Origin: Tubiluchus corallicola
Lineage: Eukaryota; Priapulida; Priapulimorpha; Priapulimorphida; Tubiluchidae
DNA length: 64,000 bases
Reading direction: 5' to 3'
Assembly: GCA_030141605.1 (NCBI GenBank)
Contig: JAQGDQ010000047.1
Coordinates: forward strand, 827,068 to 891,067
Below the pieces are notes generated by a model that ran no database searches, was not told the DNA's origin, and saw nothing but the letters and a program-made list of their open reading frames with translations. This document shows, in pieces, positions 13,901 to 64,000 of the stretch. A program made the translations under genes and the position numbers. Numbering within the stretch: position 1 is the first letter of the stretch; each line of letters starts with the position of its first letter.

Positions 13901-16306
13901 GAGCTTTGTATTTTTTCTACGTGATTGTTTTCTTTTTTAAAGGTAAAAACTCCATATGTTAGCAGTAAAAATAACTTACCCAAAAATTAGTATATTTGTA
14001 ATTTCATGTGATCCTTTTCCCTTTTTCTTTCTTATGCTTTCACCTGAAGTTTACCACAACGATAGTTTGAAACGCCATTTTTCTTCGTTTCTTAATTGCG
14101 GGATTTTTTTCATTTTTAAAGGTTTTTTTGGCTTGAGAGGTATACTGATGTTATCTATGTTAGCAACTTCTCTAGCGAAGTTTTTCCTGTCTGTGTCGAA
14201 TCTTTTGAGTACTTTTTTGGTTAATGCTGCGGCAGATTACGCTTACAGAAATTACTTATAATCGGATTGATATGATTTATTCGGTTAATGCACAGAAACT
14301 GCAACAAGCTAGAATTTTTCGATAGTGTCCTTTCCCATATCTGGCTTAGACGCACTTTTGGTTAGGCTTAAAGAAAGCTTGTCAACGATGAACTCAAGCA
14401 ATCAATTTTAATTAATAAACTTTGTACTGCGTGTTTGCCAGGTTTAATAAGAGTATTCGGTAAAGTTATAGTTTTGATTATGTGTCTAGCACAAGCGTCT
14501 GTATTTTGGCTCATACAAGATCATTCAGATTATGATTTGGTAATGTGAATAGCAATAGTCGACTTTTACTAAGTCGCACTGCTTGCCATATTCTGTGGAG
14601 CGGATACGCTTGATTATGAGTTCGCGATGTTCGCGTGACAGCGTCGAACCTGGTTGCTAATTGGATGCAAGCAACAGGGAAAACGGCTAGTAAGTTCTGC
14701 TATTATGCCTCCAACTATTTCTGTTTTTAAGGGAGGAATTCCCCTCTCCCAGTTCAAAGTTTCATCTTACAGGATCATCTTTGGCAATTCCACTAGCAGA
14801 CTGTGCTGTCGAGTGCCGGAGTATTGTTTTGTACTTGTACTCTTTAACTAACAAAAAAGATTTCTAGCCGTAATAATTGTGTGTTTATCTCATTGACGTG
14901 CATCATTGGCGTTTTGCACTGGTGTCCCATAACAGTATTATGCCGAAGACACGTTCGTCTGCTGGCTGAAAATGTTGGAAACCCCAAAAAACACGTTTTT
15001 GGAGTGAAGAAGAGTAATCAAGTAGTTATTTGTAATGCATACACAAATAATCAATATAAACCTAGATATAAATCTAAATATCTAGATAAATTTGCTTATT
15101 TGTGCAATATTAAAAAAGTGCAAAATTTTTATAAGTGATAAGAAGTCAATTTTTGCTGAAACCCGTCGACCTTTGATTGAGTGATTGAACTTAATTACTT
15201 GAAAATGTAAGACGAAAATCAAAAACGAAGCAATGGCGAAGAGAACAAACCATGAAAGTAATTAACGAAATTAGTTGAACGAGTTTATCTTGCATTATAG
15301 GCGTGTTGGGGATAATAAATGCATCCATGACTTCTCTTAGCAGCTTAGCTCAAAAGTTAACTGTTAAGATCGACTATAGTACTAATGTTAATTAGGCGAC
15401 TATAAAATTTAGAATCAATAGTCGAGTATAGGTATAATTAATTGGGTGAGCCGTCTTATGCTATGCTACAATAAAAGCCATTCAATATTTACGAAAGTTG
15501 AGACTACTCAAAAATAGTCTTTTGTTGATTTATAAGCTCAATGGCTGAATGAGATTACATAATATTGGTGCAGGGTGCAATTAGCCTAGTTCACGAAACA
15601 ACGCGAACTAATTAATAATATTGATGGTTTAATATACATTAATGTTACAGCGCGTAAGATGCATTATGTTAATACCATGCATATATTTAATAATTCATGA
15701 TGTGCGTATCCATATGTTATCTTTAATGTCATCGCCATTGGACAGAGACATTAACGCTGCTCTCATAGATAATATTTCAATAAGAAACTCTTATGGATTA
15801 AGCCATTTTATTACGGGCAAATAACTTTTACCTGGTGTCAATTATTTCAGGCTAAGGGTAGCTGTGGCAGCGCTCTAACATGCCAGCTTTTTAAGATTTC
15901 TATCCTTGTAATTATAATGCGGCAAATTTTAGAAACTTTTCTTCTACTTTTCGTCAATAAATACTTTAAAAGTGAACATGGTATACACGCAAGTTTTTTT
16001 ATTGTATGTATCCGTGCCGGTGGCCTTTTTGTAGCACATGTGATATTGCTTTACTGACGGTGCGGTCGTTACGGTTTGCATTTTATTATCGTAGATGTAG
16101 ATCTTATAAACTAACTTCAAACAGAGGAACGCTGAAATTAAACAGGCCACAAGATTGCCATTTCTGCTCCTGCTCCTGAAGACCCTGTATCTAAATTTAT
16201 CCTAATGACATATCTTCTGGCTTAGCGTTTGTTTTCGAAATTCTAAATGTACTAAATATTAACACCAGTAACTATAGCTATAAAAAAATAAATGTTTCGT
16301 GTAGCT
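10963..16306. other. AT-rich region upstream of the receptor gene
   Basis: No recognised exon. A Lys-rich minus-strand frame lies at about 14235-14050 and a Cys-rich plus-strand frame at 12296-12402, the latter with a good donor but incompatible phase. Neither can be tied to a gene. The 5' exon(s) and promoter of the receptor may lie here or left of the window. Confidence 0.4.
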
Positions 16307-16560
16307 TGCATCATGGTCATCATATTCATCGTCATCATCATTACGATCACCGCCAGCAGCAATATAAATATCATCACTATCGTCACCATCACCAGCACCA
16401 GCACCACCAATACCACCACCACCATCACCTGCACCACCGCCAACACACCAACACCAACACCACTACCACTACCACCACCAACACAAGCTTCAGCACCACC
16501 ACTACCACCACCACCACCACCAACATCAGTATCATCATCGACGTCGTCATCATCATCACT
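16307..16560. repeat. Degenerate trinucleotide repeat (TCA/CCA/CAC)
   Basis: Interleaved tca, cca and acc triplets for about 250 bp. It produces His-, Thr-, Val- or Gly-rich frames on both strands, which are not genes. It ends about 60 bp before the first recognised receptor exon. Confidence 0.9.
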
Positions 16561-16617
16561 ATTCGGGCAGCAAGAAGCGTGCACAACCAATTAAACAAAT
16601 ATTTTTTTTGCTTCCAG

Positions 16618-56262
<39,645 letters not shown>

Positions 56263-56445
56263 TTAATTAGCATAATTAAACTACCTTGTATTCTCATTAC
56301 TGTAATTATAATAGCATTAGTTTTATTTATATAGGTTATTTATGTATGTAAATTATTTCAGTGCCTCATTCTGAAAGAAAAAGAAAAGGATGATCCTGCC
56401 TATAGAATATACAATGAACCAGAATAAAGAACAGAATTAAAGATG
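56263..56445 (+). other. Receptor 3' UTR (end estimated)
   Basis: AT-rich sequence after the stop. The first canonical AATAAA is at 56423-56428, so polyadenylation is likely around 56440-56450. Later signals are possible. Confidence 0.5.
56423..56428 (+). terminator. Poly(A) signal AATAAA for the receptor
   Basis: Canonical hexamer about 160 bases after the stop codon. Confidence 0.5.
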
Positions 56446-58169
56446 CATTATAACTGACACATTTTGATGTTTGATGTCTATATTTTAAATAGTTGTATAT
56501 ACAGAGTTGAATACCTGATTATGTACAAACTGTATGTTAACCTCTTGTAATTTATAGTTTATCTAATTATTATTATATACACATATGTAAATGGCGAAAC
56601 AAGCAAAACACAGATTCCTGCCCTACAGTAAACATTTAAACTGGACATAAATATTTGACATAACAGCAGAAAAATGGGACATAAGCCTGTTATCAATTGA
56701 GCTGTTACTGTTGTTATAACACTGCTCACATGACTTTAACATAGACTCTTCTAATTAATAGCTGCAGTAGATGAACTAAATATCCGAGTGCTTTGCTTTG
56801 TTTTTCTTAAAGAGTTTTAATGACAAACACTCGTCACAAAATTCTTCTCATTGGAAATTCACTACAATTTTTTTGTAGGAAGTTTTCCCAACATTACTAG
56901 CTAAATATCTTTGTAGTAATCTTTTCCATGGTTTTAGGCAACTAAAAAAAAGTAATGACGCAAACTAAAAAGGGAGTCGGACTCACTACCACACTTTTTG
57001 AGTAGAGTTGTATCAATTACGGATATAATTTTTATCACCCAAACACATATAATTAAATATAAGATTGCTGTAGTAGTTCTGAACTTGTTTAAGCATGAGG
57101 GACTTGCATGCCAACAATTTAGGCTTCAAATCCTTTTCGAAATTTTCAGCAAGGTATATATAATATTCTGATGTGGTTGATCAGAATTTGAGGAAAATAG
57201 ACTTTACTGGCGTTTTTCCCAGAGAATATGTCAGGCCTCGGCATCAGATGTGATATTCGTGAAAGACAGAAATTAATTTAACAGTTGCATTTCAATGTAA
57301 CAGAAGCTATGCTAAGATAATAACTTGCATATATAAAAAGGAATCTACATGTTTTTTGACAATGGTAAAATATATCTTGGTAAGGTATTTAAACCTGTGG
57401 CACAACATGCTAAAAGCATTATTCGATTAATAAAACTAAAGCATTTTTGGTGTTCATTAAAATTGTGTTGTACTACGTAAGTTGAAGTAAATCCTGTAAA
57501 CTAATCACCCTTAAAGATACCAAAATATAGAGATATTCACAAAAATAGGGCCAAAAAACTAAAGCTTTAAAACTGATTGGTTATATGCAAACTGTACTAA
57601 GCTTCTAATTTCGCCTTTACTCTTTACCTGATAATTTGCTTTGAATTATGAAGTTATGCATTTAGATGCTCAAATTGACAAGTCAAAAAAGTTTATAAAG
57701 GTGTAAATAGTTTTTAAACACAACCACTTTTGTTATTAAAGGTTTAAATATTTAGAGTTATCTTTCTCTGCTTGTAAATAACTTTACAGTTTATAAAGCT
57801 AATAAATTACAGCTAATAAAAAGTTAGCTATTAATGCTTGTAGATGAAGAATGATTTTTGCCTTAACATTTTGCTAAGTATTTATGCAATACTTGAAATA
57901 TTTTAATACTGTTGTTACTTGCTAGTTTGCCACACAAACGTCATTAATTTACATTACAAGTTTTGTCTTTTTTGTGTCAAGTAAGGCCACATGATAACAA
58001 TTAATAACTTGATAATTATTCTTTAAAGTACTGTTGCACAACACATTGTTATACATTATTATGCTCAGTACTGATTAAAATTGTTTAGGTTTTACATTTC
58101 GCACAACTGTCCAGCTATGTGCTGACAATAATTAATAAATAATAAAAAGGACATTTAGTCTTTGCAGGC
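56446..58169. other. Intergenic region between convergent genes
   Basis: About 1.7 kb, AT-rich and without coding frames. It may include extended 3' UTRs of either gene. I see no RNA gene or repeat. Confidence 0.6.
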
Positions 58170-58175
58170 TTTATT
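58170..58175 (-). terminator. Poly(A) signal for CPSF3
   Basis: TTTATT on the plus strand, AATAAA on the minus strand, about 160 bases after the CPSF3 stop. Confidence 0.5.
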
Positions 58176-58332
58176 TTCCTTTTAAATATTTACAGAAATA
58201 GTTTGTGTGTGGACAACATTATTTGTTTACATTATTTACATGCTTTACAAATAAATTACAGCAGTCTCAGCAAAAGCTTTACCCTAAAATCATGATGGCA
58301 AACTTTGCTCGCTAACAGGAAATGATGATGTC

Positions 58333-58425
58333 TCATAACTTCATGGGCGCAATGGCTTGATGTAATTTCGTTACTGCTGTTGAAACCATTTGCTGTAGGC
58401 TCTCATCATCTTCACATTTAACTTC
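58333..58425 (-). CDS. CPSF3: CPSF3 last exon
   Basis: 30 codons and TGA. Starts [14 protein letters not shown] and ends AIAPMKL. Acceptor attttacag, phase 0. Confidence 0.93.
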   Translation of the reverse strand, partial: EVKCEDDESLQQMVSTAVTKLHQAIAPMKL

Positions 58426-61400
58426 CTGTAAAATTATGAAGAAATGCACTAAATTGTTTTCATTAATCCATCGGTTGCTCTGTTGGCAAGATTAAAGTGA
58501 AACAGGAAAAGGGCAACAGTAATCAAAAACAGTTTGAAACAATGAAAATAATTTTAATGGTATACATTCCTTGGTGTTGTATTTGTCTGGTATATAACTG
58601 ATTATCATGGTCTCCATTCTAGTTTATAAGGCATTTGCATGAGCAATAAAGATTTTGCTGCTCACATGCCAAGCGTAAAACATGGGATGAACTTTACTCT
58701 AGTGTTCACAGTACCAAGTTTGGCAAACATAGGCTTAGTCATCTTGGAAATATAATATTTGAAAGGCCTGAACAATGGATAAACAGATGCTGTCAAGCTC
58801 ACTGATGCAGCAGGACTGGAAACACACAAAAAAATTAACTGAAGATCTGTTTCATGCAAGAAGGAACTGAATGCATCACCAATAGTTTTGAAACACATTT
58901 CAGTTTGAAGAATAACTTGGGACTCCTAAACTGATGGTCAAAAATGGCTATCCATTATAGGCAGATTGCAAACACAGTGTAAACACACTGTCAAATATTT
59001 TAATCTAAAAATAATACCAAGAAATACTTAAAACTGCATTTCCTTTCTTACCAAAGTATCCACGTCTATTACAGCAGTTTTTCCATCCACGACAATTGAC
59101 ATTAAATCACCTTTAAAGACTTTATTTAAACACGAAGTGCCAAACATGTCAGCCAGTAACTCCATCAAGCATTCCTTGAAGTGCATCTTATCAACTTTTA
59201 GTGGTGCAGTTAACAAGTCTGAAATATTAAAGGTATAAAAATGTATTTCCACTTAGACTCAAGTTAACTGAGTAACCGGAAACTAACAAAGCAAAAGTTG
59301 CTGATATTTGCATACGTGAGCCTTAGGCTAAACTGCAAGGCAAAAAAATGAAATTGTAAATGTTCCTTTTAAAATCCAAAAGGAATGTGGCACAGCTTTC
59401 TAATTCAAATAATGAATTTATTTGCAAACAGTTTTTAAGCACGTGCTATCACATACTCATTTCATGGCATGCCTTCTACAGACAGAAAAATTATTTTCAA
59501 AGAACATATAAACATACTATAGCATCACCTTCAAATTTAAATAACTGGCTTACTATCAAAAACAACTTGCACCTGCTATCATATAGTCATTCTAAGGTAT
59601 GGCATCCCTTCTACAGATGTTTAAAATTGCCACTACAGATGGCATTGAAGGCTTACAGGTACAAACAATATCTACAGCTAAAACCATGCTAATATTCTAG
59701 CTATTTGACATCTACAGTCATTTTTAATGGCATTTTTTTACTCTAGGATGCAAACAAATACAAAAATAAGCATTATCAAAACACTTTGAAAATAAACGGC
59801 TTTGAAATAATGAGAGACAGCATCAACAAACTTGCCAATTTATGTTTCGCAACAACAGAGCACAGAATGAAGTCAGATCATTCATTTTTAATGAGAATTC
59901 TTTTACTCTTGGACGTAAATAAATACAAAAATAAGCACTATCGAAAGATTTTGAAAATAAACAGTTTTGAAATATCAAAAAACAACATCAGGCAAACTTG
60001 ATAATTTATGTTTGGCAGCAGAGCATGGAATGAAGTCTGGTCATTAAAAATAATACTTTTACTTTGAATTTCTTGGGTTAGTATTAATAAAAGGGTATAG
60101 CTTGAGCACTGATTATGAAAAAAGAATTTGAGAAAACCAGATTTGAAATCAGAACTATTAAAGTTGTAATTGTAGTGAAAGACATCACCAACAGTTAGAG
60201 ATGCGACCCAATACTTATTTTATTATTATTCAAGTGCTTTCAGTGAGTGACACCATCATCGGGGAACAGAAACAGCCAATTACCATTCAAGAAGTTAAAA
60301 TAAGATAAAACTAAAATAATAATTTGATGAATTACAGGGTGAAATAATTCTGATGTGACAGTAACCAAATTGCAGATTATCCAGTAGAGCAGGATGTAAA
60401 AACGAACTCAAACTTTGTAAAAGAATACTAAGAATTATGAAGGATCATTCAGCAACTACAATAAGAAAATTACAAAGATTAAGCTTGAGCTTATACAATG
60501 GAAAGTAGCAGGACAGTAAAAAGCTAAAAATTAGTCATAATTTTACACAGACACAAACAACCTTGTAAAGGCTGGTGTCTTTTTAAGCTTAGAAAGGCTT
60601 TGACTGTTTCTGGTGTTCACGATCGGATGTGTGCATCGTGTGAGGTTTACAAGCATTCATGTCTAGATTGTAACATAGGCCAGATGTGTCCCCACCTCTG
60701 TTCATGTATCCAAACATAATAGATTGGTATTATGCAGACATCATGAAGAACATGGTGGTAGTATCGAGGATATTTTCTCCCATCTTTTGCTATCGTTGAC
60801 AGGGGAAGAAACTGCCTATGATAGTGTCATACTGGAGGCCTTGCATATTAAATCCTGTAGAGCTGTATTCAACACTATGCTTGTAGCACGACTCTCAGCA
60901 TAACTATGTACTGAAAATACCTAGCTAATAGTACTGTATCTATGACAGTACTAATATCTATTGTGAGTCTGCTAGGTGTGTGGACCTAAAGTACTCGAGT
61001 CAAATTTGAATATTTTAGTATGTTCTCTCTAATGTGGTATCATCTGCTGTTTGTGTCCGTGCAACTTAATGATAAATTTTTAACTTTTTGCTGTCCTCCG
61101 ACCTTCCATTATGTAAGCTTAAGTTTAGTCTCTGTAATTTCCTTATTATATTGCTGAATGATCCTTGATAATTATGACTACTCTGTTACAAATTTGAGTT
61201 CATTGTTAAACCCTGTTCTACTGGATAATCTGCAATTTGGTTACTGTCACATCAGAGTTATTTCTCACTGTAATTCATCAGATTTTTATATCAGTTCTAT
61301 CTTATTTCAAATTCTTGAATTGTAGTTAGCTGTTTCTGTTCCTTAATAATGGCGTCACTCCCCGAAAGCACTTGGATGATAATAAAATAATTATTAGTTG

Positions 61401-63890
61401 CACCTCTAACTGTTAGTTGTTGTGTCTTTCACTACTATTATTACATTGAAATGGGCTCCATATCTTCAGTCTGTTAAAGTAAGTATTACATTTTAAAGAT
61501 CAACTCTTCTTATGAATTAAGTATGTTTTAAACTTTTACAGTTAGGCTTACATTTGACTGGTTCATCCTTGTTTCCTTCAGCATTGAGAATTACAGCCAC
61601 ACAAGCATCAGCGTACATATCATTGACAGGATTTGCTATCCACTGTAAAATATATATTAAGTACACTAAAAATTTAAAGGCAACACTTGTATGAATTTTA
61701 AAATTATCACACTAATATGTTTCACTATTATGTTAATATTACAAAACGCTTTTGGTCACCAACAGTCTGGTAATATACCTGAAAAATTCGTATTCAGATG
61801 CTTATGCATTTTTATATAGAGCAGAAAGTGACGTAAATTATCAAAAAAATAAAAAGGAATACAAGTTACAGCTTACTGGAAGCATTTATATAATACCTTG
61901 CATTTTAGCAACGTATAAAAGCAATAACATGGAAAAGGGGCAATTGGAGAAAATGGTTATAGAAAAATATAATTACAGTGCCACGAATGGCTAGTCATAC
62001 CTCCAAAACCACCATTTCCGGTTCATATGTAATAGTTACAGCTTTAAACACATTCAGAGCCGATTTTCCCTGATGATTCAAGGATTCCACATCACCCGAT
62101 AACTGACTAAGATTATGCTGTAGTAGCTGTATTGTACCAGTGTATGGTATGCTCATCTTTTGTGTAATTATACTTGTTGTCATGTTGGTGTAATCTGAAC
62201 AAAAGGAAGTTGTGAAGACATACTTTGTTGATAAAGTCAGATAACACTTTAGCATAGGCTGGGGGAAGGCATTTCCTTCTGCTTTATGATACAGTTTAAA
62301 CTACTCAATTAAGCATTTAATTACCCAATTAAAACATTTTTTTGAAAGCATTCATTTGTTACGCATGATTTGAATACTACCTAATATCAAACATGAAGAC
62401 ACAAAAATACTTACTAGATAAATCAGATGGGTCTACTACATGGTAATTAAAATTTTTCTTGATTAATATTCCAGACACTTTCTGTCCATCTTTTGGTTTC
62501 ATAGATGCCAAAGTTCCCATTACCTACAAATATTTATATTTTACCAAAAATGCAGTGACTGACAGAGAGAAAGACTGATAGAGTACAGGAAGCAGTTAAA
62601 ACAGTTTTCTGATTTATAACCTTACACCAGCTAAACAAATTTTAAATTCTTTGATATTTAAAAATATCTGTCTGTATAATAAATACACCATCTATAAAAT
62701 AAAAAGCATATTACTAATAGCAAAAGCTTTAACAAACTGAAAGAGTGTTAGTTGTTTTTGATAAAGTTTACCAAAGAGCCAAGATTAACATTAGTATGCA
62801 TTTCAGCAATATACAGAATGTAGCGTTTCACTGCACAATATAATATCGCTAATGAAGTTAGCAGCGGGAAGCAACTAGAATGTAATAAAACAGTTACCTT
62901 TGCCATTTTTTCACCACGAAAGTACAGATCTACAGCTTGTGTGTTTCTGGGATTATGTACAACAATGTTTGTCTCTGTGTCATCTTCATACTCGCGAACC
63001 AAGGCACCTTTCAATCGACTCATCTCATTTTGTTCACCGTGTACTAAAATCTAAAACAGTAATAATAAATTAAATTAGGCCAGATTATTGTAAAAGAAAC
63101 AACTTTTGTTAAGATCTTTAAAACAGAAAAACATTAAAAGCATTAGAAATATTTCGACTACACAATCTAGCAGTCACTTTAGCATGACAGAATTTAACAA
63201 CAACAAACAGTTTGCAAACTCTGTCACACCGAAGAGACTGCCAAATTATGCAGTTAAAACATTTGTAATGCTCTTAATGTTTTTACGTCTAAAGTTCTTG
63301 ATAAAATTTGTTTCTTTCACAATAGTGCAGAGTGTCGTATAAATTGCTTTAGAACAGATTAGGTTGCATGTCTACACACATGAGAACAACTAATCTCCTA
63401 TGCCTAAATCTACCAGTGTCATATTTTTTTACTTAATCATGATTGATTAAATTTAAAAGAAATTTAAATGCATTTAAAACTCTTGACCCCTTTATTTGTG
63501 GGAATTCTCATCAATAGAATCTTATCAATTTCTGTTTTACTAGCTATTACTCATCACCCATTTTATTTACTGACATCCCATCAAGAGCAATCCAAAATTT
63601 TCGATAATGAATTCTTTACATACAATAATTCTTGCTGGAAAAAGTAAAAGGTAACCTAACATAACTATGATGTTTTCTAATCACTGAAAAACAGAGCAAT
63701 AGAAATTGATACAATTAAAAAAACTAATGAAAAATAAGCCTACCACTTGAGGAGGATGGAGTTGTCGTACAAACTCACTTGTCTGCTGATAATCCGTGTG
63801 AGCAGAGAATGATATGTAATCAACGGAACACTTGAGTGGCAATTTGTTTCCAGTCATTGTAGGTATTTCTTCTGGTTCTGATAATATGTA
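58333..63890 (-). CDS. CPSF3: CPSF3 / CPSF73, pre-mRNA 3'-end endonuclease (C-terminal half, 7 exons)
   Basis: Exons in transcript order: 63890-63744, 63050-62898, 62523-62415, 62194-62001, 61642-61552, 59218-59052, 58425-58333; 954 nt, 317 residues plus stop, all phases agree. CPSF73 is the metallo-beta-lactamase/beta-CASP nuclease of the CPSF complex in the nucleus; it cleaves pre-mRNA after the poly(A) signal and also histone pre-mRNA. Seen here: the end of the beta-CASP/metallo-beta-lactamase core with motif B His ([10 protein letters not shown]) and motif C His (LVHGEQNEM), then the scaffold block [10 protein letters not shown] and FRGEKMAK, and the C-terminal domain ([37 protein letters not shown]). 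Alignment by eye with animal CPSF73 (human about 684 residues) is nearly gap-free. INTS11 is excluded by the matching C-terminal domain. The N-terminal half lies beyond the right edge. Confidence 0.97.
59052..59218 (-). CDS. CPSF3: CPSF3 penultimate exon: C-terminal domain
   Basis: Phase 1 in, 0 out. Encodes [11 protein letters not shown] and [16 protein letters not shown]. Acceptor aatatttcag, donor gtaaga. Confidence 0.93.
59400..59625. repeat. Local duplication, about 126-bp period
   Basis: 'gcac.tgctatca.ata.tcatt' followed by 'atgcc..ttctacaga' occurs at about 59440-59482 and again at about 59567-59619, with related upstream sequence. Confidence 0.7.
59725..60067. repeat. 165-bp tandem duplication
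   Basis: 'cttttactct.gga.g.aaa' and the following 'aaatacaaaaataagca' ... 'aatttatgttt.gca' recur with a 165-bp offset. The copies are about 80 percent alike by eye. Confidence 0.88.
60172..61434. mobile_element. Long inverted-repeat (fold-back) element in a CPSF3 intron
   Basis: The arms 60172-60560 and 61042-61434 (about 390 bp each) are reverse complements with scattered differences. Examples are 'gtaaccaaattgcagattat' on the left and its complement on the right. The outermost ends 'tagtgaaagaca' and 'tgtctttcacta' also pair. The spacer of about 480 bp has no transposase frame. A non-autonomous DNA transposon with long TIRs is the likely identity. Confidence 0.9.
61552..61642 (-). CDS. 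CPSF3: CPSF3 exon: [12 protein letters not shown] block
   Basis: Phase 0 in, 1 out. Encodes [20 protein letters not shown], the conserved block after the EPEMVVLE sequence. Acceptor attttacag, donor gtaagc. Confidence 0.95.
62001..62194 (-). CDS. CPSF3: CPSF3 exon: IPYTGT to VVLE
   Basis: Phase 1 in, 0 out. Encodes [20 protein letters not shown] and [17 protein letters not shown]. Acceptor tttgttcag, donor gtatga. Confidence 0.96.
62415..62523 (-). CDS. CPSF3: CPSF3 exon: [13 protein letters not shown]
   Basis: Phase 0 in, 1 out. Encodes [20 protein letters not shown] and the [12 protein letters not shown] block. Acceptor tttgtag, donor gtaagt. Confidence 0.96.
62898..63050 (-). CDS. CPSF3: CPSF3 exon: motif C histidine and scaffold block
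   Basis: 51 codons, phase 0-0. [20 protein letters not shown] carries the motif C His. [10 protein letters not shown] and FRGEKMAK follow. Acceptor ctgttttag, donor gtaact. Confidence 0.97.
63744..63890 (-). CDS. CPSF3: CPSF3 exon: motif B histidine (first exon visible)
   Basis: 49 codons, phase 0-0. [12 protein letters not shown], then [20 protein letters not shown] with the zinc-ligand His of motif B. Acceptor gcattttag, donor gtaggc. Earlier exons lie right of the window. Confidence 0.97.
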
Positions 63891-64000
63891 CTAAAATGCA
63901 AAACCAAACGTTTGCATGCTGAACAGTGAATTCATATCAAATTGTTCAAACAAGACAGCATATTCTTCATTACACACCAAACTACAAGTCTACTTTAGTT
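63891..64000. other. Part of a CPSF3 intron, cut by the window edge
   Basis: No exon is visible in the last 110 bases. Confidence 0.6.

Larger units (their letters stand above)
59219..61551. other. CPSF3 intron filled with repeats
   Basis: Besides the tandem duplications (59400-60067) and the fold-back element (60172-61434), no exon was seen. Short plus-strand frames here are chance. Confidence 0.7.

Overview
This window is animal (metazoan) nuclear DNA. Coding sequence is split into short exons with GT/GC–AG introns of 0.2 to 4.2 kb, the DNA is AT-rich, and introns and spacers are full of microsatellites, palindromic elements and non-LTR retrotransposon debris. Nothing fixes the species. 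The long introns and the gene content fit an invertebrate.

Layout. Positions 1 to about 16.3 kb hold no recognisable exon. They contain two eroded reverse-transcriptase relics (minus strand at 1-637, plus strand at 2725-3119), a direct repeat pair (6604-6920 and 7903-8205), a tRNA-derived SINE-like sequence near 9.05 kb, and an unproven signal-peptide-like open frame at 10816.

From 16618 to 56262 on the plus strand lies a receptor tyrosine kinase gene. I assembled it as 18 exons in consistent phase: 2685 nt, 894 residues plus stop. The order is a Cys-containing N-terminal piece, three fibronectin type III (FN3)-like domains, one transmembrane helix, a juxtamembrane segment, a tyrosine kinase split by an insert of about 80-90 residues, and a short tail with a Tyr-Val-Asn-Val motif. 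This architecture and the kinase sequence most resemble the Torso receptor of arthropods. The true first exon (start codon and signal peptide) was not found with confidence.

From 58333 to 63890 on the minus strand lie seven exons for the C-terminal 317 residues of CPSF3 (CPSF73), the endonuclease that cleaves pre-mRNA 3' ends. The gene runs off the right edge. The two genes converge tail to tail, with about 2 kb between their stop codons.

The introns hold most of the remaining structure: palindromic or fold-back elements (28141-28458, 37893-38790, 45940-46240, 60172-61434), a TIR-bounded element (21519-22075), a repeat present twice with a CT-microsatellite at its end (18 kb and 43.4 kb), a 49-bp minisatellite (46827-47548), and a 405-bp pure CT tract. 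A 71-nt cryptic exon between the transmembrane and juxtamembrane exons would, if used, yield a membrane-bound receptor without a kinase. No bacterial-type features (operons, CRISPR) are present.
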